Assembly: GCA_045110475.1 (NCBI GenBank) | Contig: JBGCGC010000018.1 | Coordinates: 10,152 to 74,151, forward strand | Source of the DNA: Granulosicoccus sp045110475 | GTDB taxonomy: Bacteria > Pseudomonadota > Gammaproteobacteria > Granulosicoccales > Granulosicoccaceae | DNA: 64,000 bases | Reading direction: 5' to 3' | Part shown: positions 25,718-35,500 of the stretch, piece by piece | Numbering within the stretch: the stretch's first letter is position 1 | Layout of the letters: each line of letters begins with the position of its first letter | Position numbers and translations under genes: made by a program | The notes under the pieces: generated by a model | Databases searched by the model: none | What the model was told of the DNA's origin: nothing | Seen by the model: only the letters and a program-made list of their open reading frames with translations

Positions 25718-26794
25718 TCACTGATCATAGGAAACGACAACGGTGTCCGATAATGGATAGCACTGACACGTGAGTACATAGCCGCGATTGACCTCATAGT
25801 CTTCAAGTGCATGGTTCTTTTCCATCTCTACCTCACCCTCAAGGACCATGGCACGGCAGGTAGAACAAACCCCTGCCTTGCAGGCGTAAGGTGCATCCAT
25901 GTTCGCACCCAGGGCTGCATCCAGAACACTTTCGCCGTTCTTTGCCATATCGACTTCACGGGTGACGCCATCGATGGTGATCGTCGCCTTGCACGCTGAC
26001 TGTCTGCTTGCACTGGATCTGGACACAAGCCTGCGCGACGCCCGACCAGGTTGAGAGGAGACAAACAACTCGAATTTTATTTGCTCATCGTCAAGTCCGT
26101 GATCACGCAATGATTGAGCAATGGCCAGCATCATGGGTTCTGGACCACAAATGAATGCTAGGTCGATTGAAGCGATATCTATCCAGCTTTTGAAAAGCAA
26201 ACTGCATTTATCGGCATCGATCCGACCAGAAAAAAGATCAATATCCTGCGCTTCGCTGTCAAGAATATGCACAATGCTAAATCGTTCCATGTAGCTATTT
26301 TTCAGGTTATCGAGCGTCTCCCGAAACATGATCGTATTGATAGAACGATTACCGTATACCAGCGTAAGATTTGACCTTGGTTCGCTGGCAAGCGTGGTCT
26401 TGATCAAACTGAGTATCGGGGTAATTCCACTGCCACCGGCGAAAAACACGTAGTTACGCGCCTGCTCGGGATCTAGTCTTGTGTGGAAAGCACCCATGGG
26501 CGGCATCGCCTCAATCGTGTCCCCAACCTTGAGCTCTTCATTCGCCCAACTGGAGAAGCAGCCGCCATCTACGCGCTTGATACCGACGCGCAGCACCCCT
26601 TCGTTACGTCCTGCACAAATGGAATACGAACGTCGCAGTTCCTCACCATCGAATGCACGACGAAAGGTCAGGTATTGTCCTTGTGTAAAGTCGAATGCTT
26701 CTCTGTCTTTGTGTTGCGGAGTAAGCGTGACTACAACCGCATCTCGAGTTTCGCGCTGAATCCCCGACACCAGCAACGGTAAGAAACGCGCCAT
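25718..26794 (-). CDS. paaE: Ring-1,2-phenylacetyl-CoA epoxidase reductase subunit PaaE
   Basis: A 358-residue reductase that supplies electrons from NADPH to the PaaABC epoxidase. The N-terminal FAD domain has 'ELRRSYSICAG'. The NADP domain has 'YVFFAGGSGITPILSLIKT'. The C-terminal plant-type 2Fe-2S ferredoxin has 'PYACKAGVCSTCRA' plus a distal Cys in 'YVLTCQCYP'. ATG 26794 (MARFLPLLVSG) gives the family's usual length; a much longer open frame upstream overlaps paaD and is not used. It starts 16 bp after paaD and ends TGATAA. Confidence 0.96.
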   Translation of the reverse strand: MARFLPLLVSGIQRETRDAVVVTLTPQHKDREAFDFTQGQYLTFRRAFDGEELRRSYSICAGRNEGVLRVGIKRVDGGCFSSWANEELKVGDTIEAMPPMGAFHTRLDPEQARNYVFFAGGSGITPILSLIKTTLASEPRSNLTLVYGNRSINTIMFRETLDNLKNSYMERFSIVHILDSEAQDIDLFSGRIDADKCSLLFKSWIDIASIDLAFICGPEPMMLAIAQSLRDHGLDDEQIKFELFVSSQPGRASRRLVSRSSASRQSACKATITIDGVTREVDMAKNGESVLDAALGANMDAPYACKAGVCSTCRAMVLEGEVEMEKNHALEDYEVNRGYVLTCQCYPLSDTVVVSYDQ

Positions 26795-26810
26795 TACCGC
26801 ACTCCTGTAA

Positions 26811-27317
26811 TCACAAGCACTTGAAATAGTCAAAAGGTTCCAGACATGCTCTGCAACGATAAGCCGCCTTGCAGGGTGTAGAACCGAACTGACTGATATT
26901 TTCGGTATCTGTCGAGCGACACCGAGGGCAACACACCGTGATCTGCGGTCGTCCCATGCCGCAGGCTCCGCTACCTTCCACAGGTGGTGCAATACCGTAA
27001 TCGAGCAGTTGCTTTCGACCACGTTGACTGATCCAGACAGTGCTCCAAGCCGGGGAGAGCTGCCTTTCCAGACGAACATTGGTGATCCCTTCAGCGCGCA
27101 GTTTTGCCTCGATGTCGGCGTTGATCACAACGGTAGCCGGACAACCGGAATACGTGGGTGTCACAGTAACCACAAGCGTCTCCTGTTCCCAGGCAACGCG
27201 TCGAATAATGCCAAGATCAACAACAGAGATTACTGGAATTTCCGGATCTGGAACCTCATTGAGCCATGTCCAGATGAGATCAGTCGATGGTTTGGTGCTA
27301 GCCACTGCAGCGTTCAT
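26811..27317 (-). CDS. paaD: Phenylacetyl-CoA epoxidase assembly protein PaaD
   Basis: A 168-residue protein with an N-terminal DUF59/MIP18-like domain ('VPDPEIPVISVVDLGIIRRV', 'PTYSGCPATVVI'), implicated in Fe-S cluster assembly. A C-terminal zinc-ribbon-like part has four cysteines in 'CCPRCRS' and 'YRCRACLEPF'. PaaD is needed to mature the PaaABCE complex. It starts directly after the paaC stop without a gap. Confidence 0.95.
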   Translation of the reverse strand: MNAAVASTKPSTDLIWTWLNEVPDPEIPVISVVDLGIIRRVAWEQETLVVTVTPTYSGCPATVVINADIEAKLRAEGITNVRLERQLSPAWSTVWISQRGRKQLLDYGIAPPVEGSGACGMGRPQITVCCPRCRSTDTENISQFGSTPCKAAYRCRACLEPFDYFKCL

Positions 27318-28088
27318 CTACCAAACGGCACCGGGGTACGCGCGCTGCAAAAACTGCAATTCGGCGAGCACGAAACCCAGATGTTCACTGTGAATACCCT
27401 GCTTGCCACCACGCCGGATATAATCATTCTGCGGTGGCGTCAATGTCGCTAGTTTCAACGCCTTTAAAACATGGGTTTGCCACGCCTGGGCAACCACTTC
27501 ACTGTCTGGAACGATACCTTCGGCTACAAGAGAAGGGTCCAGATCGTCAGATTCAAGCATCTCGCCGGTATAGGACCACAGCTCGTCCAGTGATGCTTGC
27601 ATACGCTGATGACTCTCTGCACTGCCGTCACCCAGACGTATGACAAGATCAGTGCTTCGTTCCAGATGATAAGCCACCTCCTTGGCACTTTTCTCTGCAA
27701 TCCCGGCAATGCGCTTGTCGCTCGATTGCATCAAGCCCTGCAACATCGGCAGGTGCCAGGCATCAAACAGAAACTGGCGCATCAGGGTAAAACCGTAGTC
27801 GTCATTTGGCCGTTCAAGCAGTAGCAGGTTACGAAAATCAAAAGCATCACGAAGATAGGCCAGATCGTCGGCCGTGCGCTCTGCGCCTTCAACGTCGCCT
27901 GCCAGTGCTAACCATAGTTGCGTCTGACCGATCAGATCCAGCGATATGTTTGAAATGGCAATGTCTTCTTCAAGCGCAGGACCATGACCGCACCATTGTG
28001 AATTTCTATGTGCAAGGATCAGGCAGTTGTCACCCATCTGCAAAAGAAACTCAAACAATCCATTGCTTGCCTTGAGCGATGAGGCCAT
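27318..28088 (-). CDS. paaC: Phenylacetyl-CoA epoxidase structural subunit PaaC
   Basis: A 256-residue non-catalytic ferritin-like subunit of the PaaABC epoxidase. 'LEEDIAISNISLDLIGQTQ' and 'AKEVAYHLERSTDLVIRLGDG' are characteristic. The iron ligands of the catalytic subunit are not all kept, as is normal for PaaC. It overlaps paaB by one base and abuts paaD. Confidence 0.95.
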   Translation of the reverse strand: MASSLKASNGLFEFLLQMGDNCLILAHRNSQWCGHGPALEEDIAISNISLDLIGQTQLWLALAGDVEGAERTADDLAYLRDAFDFRNLLLLERPNDDYGFTLMRQFLFDAWHLPMLQGLMQSSDKRIAGIAEKSAKEVAYHLERSTDLVIRLGDGSAESHQRMQASLDELWSYTGEMLESDDLDPSLVAEGIVPDSEVVAQAWQTHVLKALKLATLTPPQNDYIRRGGKQGIHSEHLGFVLAELQFLQRAYPGAVW

Positions 28089-28432
28089 TACATATGCCCC
28101 ACTTCCTCGGGAATATCAAAGAATGTGGGGTGTCTGTAAATCTTGGAACTGGCAGGATCGAACAGGGAGTCCTTGTCTGCTGGCGCACTGGCAACAATCT
28201 GCGTGGATCTAACTGCCCAGATGCTGACGCCTTCGTTACGACGCGTGTAGACGTCGCGTGCATTGTTGATCGCCATATCGGCATCAGCGGCATGCAGACT
28301 ACCAACATGTCGATGACTCATACCATGCTGACCGCGGATAAAAATCTCCCACAAAGGTAACTCGGGTTTACGCGATGCTTGTTCATCTGATCCTTCTTCA
28401 TCAGGATTAGGTAAAGTATTGTTGGAACTCAT
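28088..28432 (-). CDS. paaB: Phenylacetyl-CoA epoxidase subunit PaaB
   Basis: A 114-residue small subunit. The core 'LWEIFIRGQHGMSHRHVGSL' and 'NARDVYTRRNEGVSIWAV' define PaaB, which links PaaAC heterodimers. The first 25 residues are an acidic extension, longer than in the E. coli protein. It overlaps the paaA stop by 4 bp, so translation is coupled. Confidence 0.95.
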   Translation of the reverse strand: MSSNNTLPNPDEEGSDEQASRKPELPLWEIFIRGQHGMSHRHVGSLHAADADMAINNARDVYTRRNEGVSIWAVRSTQIVASAPADKDSLFDPASSKIYRHPTFFDIPEEVGHM

Positions 28433-29424
28433 GCCGCTTCCTCTGTCTGGCCGGTACGTTTTTTAGCAGCATTGGCCAGCAGTCCATCACGAAACCACTC
28501 GCCCTCCTCCCAGGCAGTAACGCGTGCTTGCAGGCGCTCTTTATTACAAGGGCCATTACCGGCAAGCACCGCGTAGAACTCATCCCAATCCGGTTCAGAG
28601 AAATCGTAGCCGTTCTTCTGTTTGTTCCAGCGCAGATTTTCATCGGGCACCGTCAGCCCCAGATACTCAGCCTGAGGGACCGTCTGATCCACGAACTTCT
28701 GGCGTAACTCATCGTTAGTGTTGATCTTTATTTTCCAGGCCATCGACTGCGCAGAATGCACAGACTCCTGATCGGAGGGGCCGAACATCATCAATGAGGG
28801 ATACCAGAACCGGTTAAACGCATCCTGTGCCATCCGCTTTTGAGCTGCGGATCCGTTCGCCATTTTCATCATGATGTGAAAACCCTGTCGCTGGTGAAAG
28901 CTTTCTTCCTTGCAGATTCTTACCATGGCCCTTGCGTAGGGACCGTAGGAGGTACGCTGTAGAGGCACCTGATTCATGATGGCCGCGCCATCAACCAGCC
29001 AGCCCACCGCACCAATGTCTGCCCAGGTCAATGTGGGATAATTGAATATGGATGAGTATTTGGCTTTGCCCGAGTGTAATTGTTCGAACATCTCGTCGCG
29101 ACTGATGCCCAGAGTTTCAGCTGCGCAATACAGGTAAAGGCCGTGACCGGCTTCGTCCTGAACCTTGGCTAACAGGATTGCCTTGCGTTCGAGCGTGGGC
29201 GCACGGGTTATCCAGTTACTCTCGGGAAGTTGACCGACCAGCTCGGAGTGTGCGTGCTGACTGATTTGTCTGATAAGCGTTTTACGGTACGCATCCGGCA
29301 TCCAGTCTTTGGGTTCGATTTTCTGATCGTCGTCGATACGCTGCTGAAAAGCGATTTCCTCAGGTGTCATGTCGTCCAACGGCTTGACGCCTGAACCCTC
29401 TGTTTTGACTATCTGTGCGTACAT
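28429..29424 (-). CDS. paaA: Phenylacetyl-CoA epoxidase catalytic subunit PaaA
   Basis: A 331-residue di-iron oxygenase subunit that forms ring-1,2-epoxyphenylacetyl-CoA. Iron-ligand motifs are 'VQDEAGHGLYLY' and 'CKEESFHQRQGFH' (ExxH pairs). Length fits the family. GGAGG lies a few bases before the ATG. It heads the A-B-C-D-E-Z run and is preceded by 214 bp holding a −10-like TATACT on the minus strand (29506-29511). Confidence 0.97.
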   Translation of the reverse strand: MYAQIVKTEGSGVKPLDDMTPEEIAFQQRIDDDQKIEPKDWMPDAYRKTLIRQISQHAHSELVGQLPESNWITRAPTLERKAILLAKVQDEAGHGLYLYCAAETLGISRDEMFEQLHSGKAKYSSIFNYPTLTWADIGAVGWLVDGAAIMNQVPLQRTSYGPYARAMVRICKEESFHQRQGFHIMMKMANGSAAQKRMAQDAFNRFWYPSLMMFGPSDQESVHSAQSMAWKIKINTNDELRQKFVDQTVPQAEYLGLTVPDENLRWNKQKNGYDFSEPDWDEFYAVLAGNGPCNKERLQARVTAWEEGEWFRDGLLANAAKKRTGQTEEAA

Positions 29425-29638
29425 GATCGCCTCCAGTGACGCGCATCCTGCCGGTGCGCAAGCGTGAACCCTGAATCAGTGTGACTTACCAACGACTCCT
29501 TAGTCAGTATACAGCCAAATAGCGCGGCAAATCGATCTCTCAGCATTCACTTTGCGAACTGAATTTCCTTATTGTTCAATTGCTTACGGTGCCATACAAG
29601 TAGATTCCTGTACGCGGGTGTAAGGTACGGTATAAGCA

Positions 29639-30946
29639 TCAAACCGGAGTAGGACGTTTGTCCACGACACGTCTGGCCTTGCCTTCCGAGCGTTCTACAC
29701 CACCCGGCGGCACGACACGCACCTCTGTGCTGACACCAATCACCGTTTTGATTTGACGTTTCAGCTCGCTGCCCATCATGTTAATCCGGCTATCTTCCAG
29801 CAACTTTCGGGATTCCACATTTACCGTTAGTGAATCCATAGGACCCTCGCGATCCAGAGTCAGCTGATAATGAGGGGCTAGCCCATCCATCCTGAGTACG
29901 ATTTCCTCGATCTGACTTGGAAACACGTTTACTCCGCGAATAATCAACATATCGTCTGAACGACCGGTTATCTTGTCCATGCGCCGCATGGATCGAGAAC
30001 TGGGTGGCAACAGGCGAGTGAGATCGCGCGTGCGATAGCGAATCATTGGCAGGGCTTCTCTGGTCAGTGTCGTGAAGACCAGCTCACCATAGTCACCATC
30101 CGGTAACACCTCACCGGTCTCCGGGTTAATGATCTCTGGATAGAAATGATCCTCCCATATCGTTGGGCCGTCCTTGGATTCAATACACTCATTGGCCACT
30201 CCGGGACCACCGATTTCAGATAAGCCGTAAATATCAACCGCATCGATACCCAGTCTGTTTTCAATTTCTGTGCGCATGCTCCCCGTCCAGGGTTCAGCCC
30301 CGAATATGCCAATCTCCAGCGAAGTTTGCCGCGGATCCATCCCCTGCCGCTCCATCTCATCAACCATGTTTAACATGTAGGAAGGTGTCACCATGATGAT
30401 GCGTGGTTTGAAATCATGAATAAGCTGCACTTGTCTGGCAGTCTGCCCACCACCCAACGGAATAACGGTACAGCCAAGTCGCTCAGCGCCGTAATGTGCA
30501 CCCAGTCCCCCGGTGAACAGGCCGTAGCCATAGGCAACATGAAGCATGTCCTTGCGGGTTCCACCACTGGCACGGATACAACGCGCAACGAGCCGGGACC
30601 AGGTATCAATATCATTCTGTGTATAGGTCACAACAGTGGGTTTACCGGTAGTGCCACTGGATGCATGTACGCGAACGACATCGTCCATGGGAACAGCCGT
30701 CAGTCCGAACGGGTAGTTCTGCCGAAGATCATCCTTGGAGGTAAACGGGAACCTGGAAATATCACTGAGTGCGCGCAGATCTTCCGGGCTGACACCCACC
30801 GCCTCACACTTATTCCGGTACGGAGCGACGTTATCGTAGATGTGACGAACGCTGTGGCGCATGCGTTTCAGCTGCAAGTTTTGCAGTTCATCAGTACTGG
30901 CCGTCTCGATCGGTTCAAGCCCTTGTGGTCGGGTCATGCTAGTCAT
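29639..30946 (-). CDS. paaK: Phenylacetate-CoA ligase
   Basis: A 435-residue ANL-family ligase that makes phenylacetyl-CoA from phenylacetate, CoA and ATP. Motifs: P-loop 'ASSGTTGKPTV', 'IYGLSEIGGPG', and 'GRSDDMLIIRGVNVFPSQIEE', the PaaK C-terminal signature. ATG 30946 is chosen because AAGAGG lies just upstream; a start at 31012 would add 22 residues without support. It is upstream of paaA by 214 bp on the same strand and divergent from a cyclase gene. Confidence 0.95.
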   Translation of the reverse strand: MTSMTRPQGLEPIETASTDELQNLQLKRMRHSVRHIYDNVAPYRNKCEAVGVSPEDLRALSDISRFPFTSKDDLRQNYPFGLTAVPMDDVVRVHASSGTTGKPTVVTYTQNDIDTWSRLVARCIRASGGTRKDMLHVAYGYGLFTGGLGAHYGAERLGCTVIPLGGGQTARQVQLIHDFKPRIIMVTPSYMLNMVDEMERQGMDPRQTSLEIGIFGAEPWTGSMRTEIENRLGIDAVDIYGLSEIGGPGVANECIESKDGPTIWEDHFYPEIINPETGEVLPDGDYGELVFTTLTREALPMIRYRTRDLTRLLPPSSRSMRRMDKITGRSDDMLIIRGVNVFPSQIEEIVLRMDGLAPHYQLTLDREGPMDSLTVNVESRKLLEDSRINMMGSELKRQIKTVIGVSTEVRVVPPGGVERSEGKARRVVDKRPTPV

Positions 30947-31054
30947 CGCCTCTTCTCTCCTGCTATCCGGCTTAGGCTGCGTTGAGTACAGGCAGCCAAT
31001 TCCAAGACGCAATTTTCCGCTTAATTCTGGCAGACTCCTGAATTAAAAAGCACC

Positions 31055-31086
31055 CATTCATGAATGAAACAGGTCACCCGTGGGTG
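31055..31086. promoter_or_regulatory. Two palindromes in the paaK-cyclase divergent gap
   Basis: CATTCATGAATG (31055-31066) is a perfect 12-bp palindrome. Nine bases further, CACCCGTGGGTG (31075-31086) is palindromic except for its two centre bases. Both lie in the 361-bp gap 30947-31307, about 110-140 bp upstream of paaK, so they may be operators for paaK, the cyclase gene, or both. The rest of the gap shows no gene; a −10-like TATACT is at 31225-31230 on the plus strand. Confidence 0.4.
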
Positions 31087-31307
31087 TTCGTTGGTATTAG
31101 TTTCCGACACCATTCACTTTTCTGCCGTGCAACGTCAGTCAGCGTTTTCTGGAATCAACAGTCTGACCCGAACTACACTCGCAGAGTTGCTTGCTCACCG
31201 AAACGTTTAGGCGCAAACCGTTTATATACTTGATATCACACAAACCGGCATCACAATAACAAACCGGGGGCTTACGTTCCAGTCACAGATGAACTCAAGG
31301 ACGCCTA

Positions 31308-32489
31308 TTGACTTCCATGAATGCCATTGCCGATCTGAACCACTGGATGATGACCAAGGGTCGCTGCTCTGACGATCCTATAGAGGTAGTCTCTTATTTT
31401 TGTTCATCGTTAACCCAAGCAGGTGTTCCGTTGTGGAGGGTCAATATAGGCCAGCGCTTTGCCAACCCCTTACTCATTGCGTGGGGTGTGATCTGGACGC
31501 CAGATGGCACCGAGACCTATGACGTCACCCATGCGCGCATGCTTACCGACGGATACATCGGCAGCGCTTTTGAATACATTCTGAAAAATCAGCGCCCCCT
31601 ACACAAAAGCCTGCGCGGACTCGACGCTGACAACGATCACATTTCCTATCTCGAATTTGCAGAAGCAGGAGGCACTGACTACTACGCTACCTTGCTGGAC
31701 TATGGAGACGGTTCACAGCACGGTTGTACCTTCGCCACACGCTCTACCAACGGCTTTGCACCGGAACATCTTGAAATGATCGAAGCAGCCAAGCCAGGGC
31801 TTTCGTGCGCATTGGAGCCTGTCACCATGCGTAAATCCACCCAAAGTCTTCTGCGCACCTACCTGGGAAGTGGCCCTTCTGAAGCGGTCTGGTGCGGCAC
31901 AATCCAACGTGGTGAACTCAAGACACTGGAGGCAGTGGTGATGTTCACCGATCTGCGAGGATTCACCGCGCTATCTGAGAACTCCACTGAAGAACAGATA
32001 CTGGATGCACTCAACGAATATTTCGAAGTCGTCGTACGCTCTGTTGAGGATAAAGGCGGTGACGTTCTGAAGTTCATGGGCGATGGTGTCTTGTCGATCT
32101 TTGTGATTCCGAGTAGCGTCGATCGCGAGCATAAGTGCAGACAAGCTGCGCTGGCTGCACAAAGTGTGCTTTCCGGATTGATGACACTAAATGCAGCTCG
32201 TACCGGCGCCGGTAAGCCGGAGCTAGCCGTAGGCGTTGGAATCAATGCGGGTCAAGTCAGTTACGGCAACATCGGTAGCCCCGGCAGGCTTGACTTCACT
32301 GTTCTGGGAAATGCAGTGAATATCGCCAGCAGGATCGAAGGCCTGACAAAGACAATCGGCGACCGTGTGCTTGCAACCACCATGGTCGCGGATGCAGCCC
32401 CTGATTTGTTTGTTGATAGAGGACGTCACGAAGTACGAGGGCTTAATCAGCCTATCCAGCTCTTTGGACTCATCGAAAATGATTTCTGA
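31308..32489 (+). CDS. Class III adenylate/guanylate cyclase
   Basis: A 393-residue soluble protein. Residues about 205-385 form a class III nucleotidyl cyclase: 'VVMFTDLRGFTALSE' (first metal Asp), 'LKFMGDGVLSIF' (second metal Asp and a Lys expected for adenine) and 'LDFTVLGNAVNIASRIEG' (Asp expected for ATP). This pattern favours cAMP production. The first 200 residues resemble the N-terminal region of similar bacterial cyclases and hold no motif I recognise. The TTG at 31308 is taken as the start because AAGGA (31297-31301) lies six bases upstream; the ATG at 31317 is too far from it. Confidence 0.86.
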   Translation: MTSMNAIADLNHWMMTKGRCSDDPIEVVSYFCSSLTQAGVPLWRVNIGQRFANPLLIAWGVIWTPDGTETYDVTHARMLTDGYIGSAFEYILKNQRPLHKSLRGLDADNDHISYLEFAEAGGTDYYATLLDYGDGSQHGCTFATRSTNGFAPEHLEMIEAAKPGLSCALEPVTMRKSTQSLLRTYLGSGPSEAVWCGTIQRGELKTLEAVVMFTDLRGFTALSENSTEEQILDALNEYFEVVVRSVEDKGGDVLKFMGDGVLSIFVIPSSVDREHKCRQAALAAQSVLSGLMTLNAARTGAGKPELAVGVGINAGQVSYGNIGSPGRLDFTVLGNAVNIASRIEGLTKTIGDRVLATTMVADAAPDLFVDRGRHEVRGLNQPIQLFGLIENDF

Positions 32490-32567
32490 GCGCATGTGTT
32501 GATTGCCCAAAACCCAGCGCCGAAACAATCTGCCTGGATCACAATGAACAAAACACGCCGATTCATT

Positions 32568-35500
32568 TTAAGCGCCTTCACAAACTTCGATACTCAGGTT
32601 ATTTGCCTCGTAAATACGTAATTCATCACGCCACAAGCTCCCCGAGGCGGTCACAAGCACACGCTCACTATTTTCTACTATTGACTCGATTTCAACCACG
32701 AGCGTCACCTGCCGTGCACTGGGGGTGACCTGCCCACGATAAGACCAGCGCAGTTCATGCTCTGGTGTGATGTACCGGGCCTGAGGTGTTTGAAAATCCT
32801 TTACAAGACCCTTGAGAATGATTCCCCGCAACAACACTTGCAACAAGGCATCAAGACCCAGTGAGCCGGGTTGTACCGGATCCTGATAGAAGTGTGCCTT
32901 GAAATACCAGGCATACGGGTCAACTTTCTGAAAACCGCGAACAAGACCAAGCCTTGCGTCGCCACCTGCCGGGTCAAAGAAATCGATGTCATCAACCATC
33001 AGCATCTGCCCGGTTGGTAACAAGCCTTGAGCATCATCAATGGGCAATTGTTCAGATGGCAGCTCACGTGTAGCCAATTGCTGGTCACTGGTTTCCAGTC
33101 CTACCTGCCTGTCCAGCGCATCCATGGGGAAAAAGCCGAAACTGGTTTCCAGTGACATCACCCTATGCCCAAGACTGGAATCCACCGTCACATCAAAATG
33201 AACGATCGTCATCGGCCCCATAGTAGAGAACCTCGTCATGCTTGCCTCAACACGTATACACTGAGCTTCAGCATTAACCGAATTATTGATCTGGCCTTCT
33301 CCATCCAGATTGCGAAAACACTCACCACCGAGCAAGGCAAATCCACCATGGCTACCCAACCAGCCACAAGGTTGAAGCGCCACCTCTAACAATACGGCGA
33401 ATGGCATGTCACCATTTGCACCGTCGGTGAAGTACCAGGCATCAGCCGGTACATCGTATTCGGTGACAACAGTTGCTCCTACTTCGGGCGCATTAGGACG
33501 GGTGGAAATAGACAGAACGCGCGAGATCATGTGGTACGGCGGTTGCGGCAGCCGTGGCGCCCGCCCCTTGTTGTCCAACGACAGGTACATATCACCGAAT
33601 GCGTCCGATGGTGCACCGTTACCGCAGGCTTGCAAAGCATGCCAGTCACCACGTGACTCCTGCTGTGGCCCTATCCAGATTTTTTCACTGTCAGCGGTTG
33701 ATACGGGCCACCGACGTCGTAGCCTGATCCTGAAGGTGGGACAGTAAAACACCTTGAATCCATCGCAACTGGCCACAAGCGCGGCATGCACTTCCGGAGT
33801 GTCGCCGTCAATAATCTGATCGACGTGCACATCATAGGTAACAATATGCTTTTTGTCGGGTATGACCTGACCACGACATTCAAAGCGAGCTGATGCTCCT
33901 GGCACAGGCTCAAACACCCAGCCGTCACGCTGACAGCCAAGCCCCATGGCCATAGCCAGACACTCCAGTGCCTGTACAGCAGCTTCCGCCATCAGGGTGC
34001 CGGGCATACAAGGGTCGTTGTGGAAGTGCCCATCATAGAACCAGGCGTCTACAGGCACCGTAGCCACAGCCTGCAAAAAGCCGCGACCCCATGCGCCACC
34101 GGCTGGATCAAATTGCGCCACCTCATCAAACAATACAAGCTTGCCACCAGGCAGACTGGGCGGGTTCGTATGGGCTGCACAGTGCTCAAAACCTTCACCA
34201 AAACAGGCGAATGCATCGCCTGCCCGTAGCAAGTCCAGCTCCTCTCTGGAAAAGGCGGTTTTTCTCGATGCTCCAGCCGTATCGAACACAGCAGGATTAG
34301 CCGTTACCGGTGGCTCATTTTCAAGTTCGATGAGCACACCGTTGCTCGAAGCCAGCTCTGCATCGGTGAAAAAGCCAGCCTGTCCATGGCGTACAGAGAT
34401 CACGAGACGTCCATCAACCCGGCAGTCGTACTGAAAGAAAAACAGTCGTATGCCGTTTACTTCTGCATGACCGGTAATCTCGATCTGATAGCACAAGGTG
34501 TCACCCACCTGAGGCAATTGTTCATCATGGACGGTCATCTCACATCCAAGCAGGCGGTAGACCCGTTCATCACGATTGCGAAGGTCTGCTCCCATCCAGG
34601 AAATCAGTGACAGGTCTGCCTGACCTGATTCGATCAACGGACCCGGACGCATGGCGTTTGCATGCAAATACCATTCGTCGGCCATGATCTGTGTTTCCGT
34701 CCAGATAGTGCCGGTAGCATCAACCCCGGGTTCAGCGTCTATACCCACAATTCGGTCTACCATGAGCAATGGAGGGGCCGGCAGTCGGACTTGCCTTGCA
34801 AAATCATCCTGCGGTTTGAACGCTTCACCAAAAAGCTCGGAAATACGACCACGCGTGGCTAATATCAAGGCTTCGTGGTCAAAACCTGGACCCCTTGGTG
34901 AGTACTGCGGCAGAGGCACGTTTACAGCAACTGATTTGACCACACGACGGCGCTCCTGATCAGGAACGGCAAACGGACGGTAAGTGGTAACGGGTAAGTC
35001 AGGTGCATGCGGCATGATGGCGCCAGATGCAGATGGTGGCCATTCCGGCATTTCAAAACCAGTCATAATGATGGTATCCGATGGGCGCGGTGTACGCGCT
35101 GTCCAGGGGTGAAGCTGAAGGAGATCCAGCTGGCTACTCAGAGCGGCAATATCTATCGGGTATCCATCTGCATACAATGCAGCTACCAACTGGGCAAACT
35201 GATAGGTATCCGATTGGTCTATGCAGTCACTTGCGTACGCTCTATAGGCTCGTGTGCCCAGAATCTTGTGAACGCTGGACGTCAGCGTATCTCGCGGACC
35301 AATCTCGATGAACGTCCGCACACCATCCGCATAAGCCTGCTCAACAATTTTTCGGAAATCAATGGTCTGCAGCGCTTGCCGGGTCAGTTGATCGGCAATG
35401 TTTTTCTGCGTGGGCTGGTAGCTCTGATGCTCTCCATGACTGTATACGCGTACATCTGCATGATTTGCTGTGGGTCGGGTATGTACAGCACGCCAGGTAT

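Noticed and set aside
26795..27079. Ninety-five codon N-terminal extension of paaE
   Set aside because: It overlaps paaD out of frame and the PaaE family starts at MARFLPLL.
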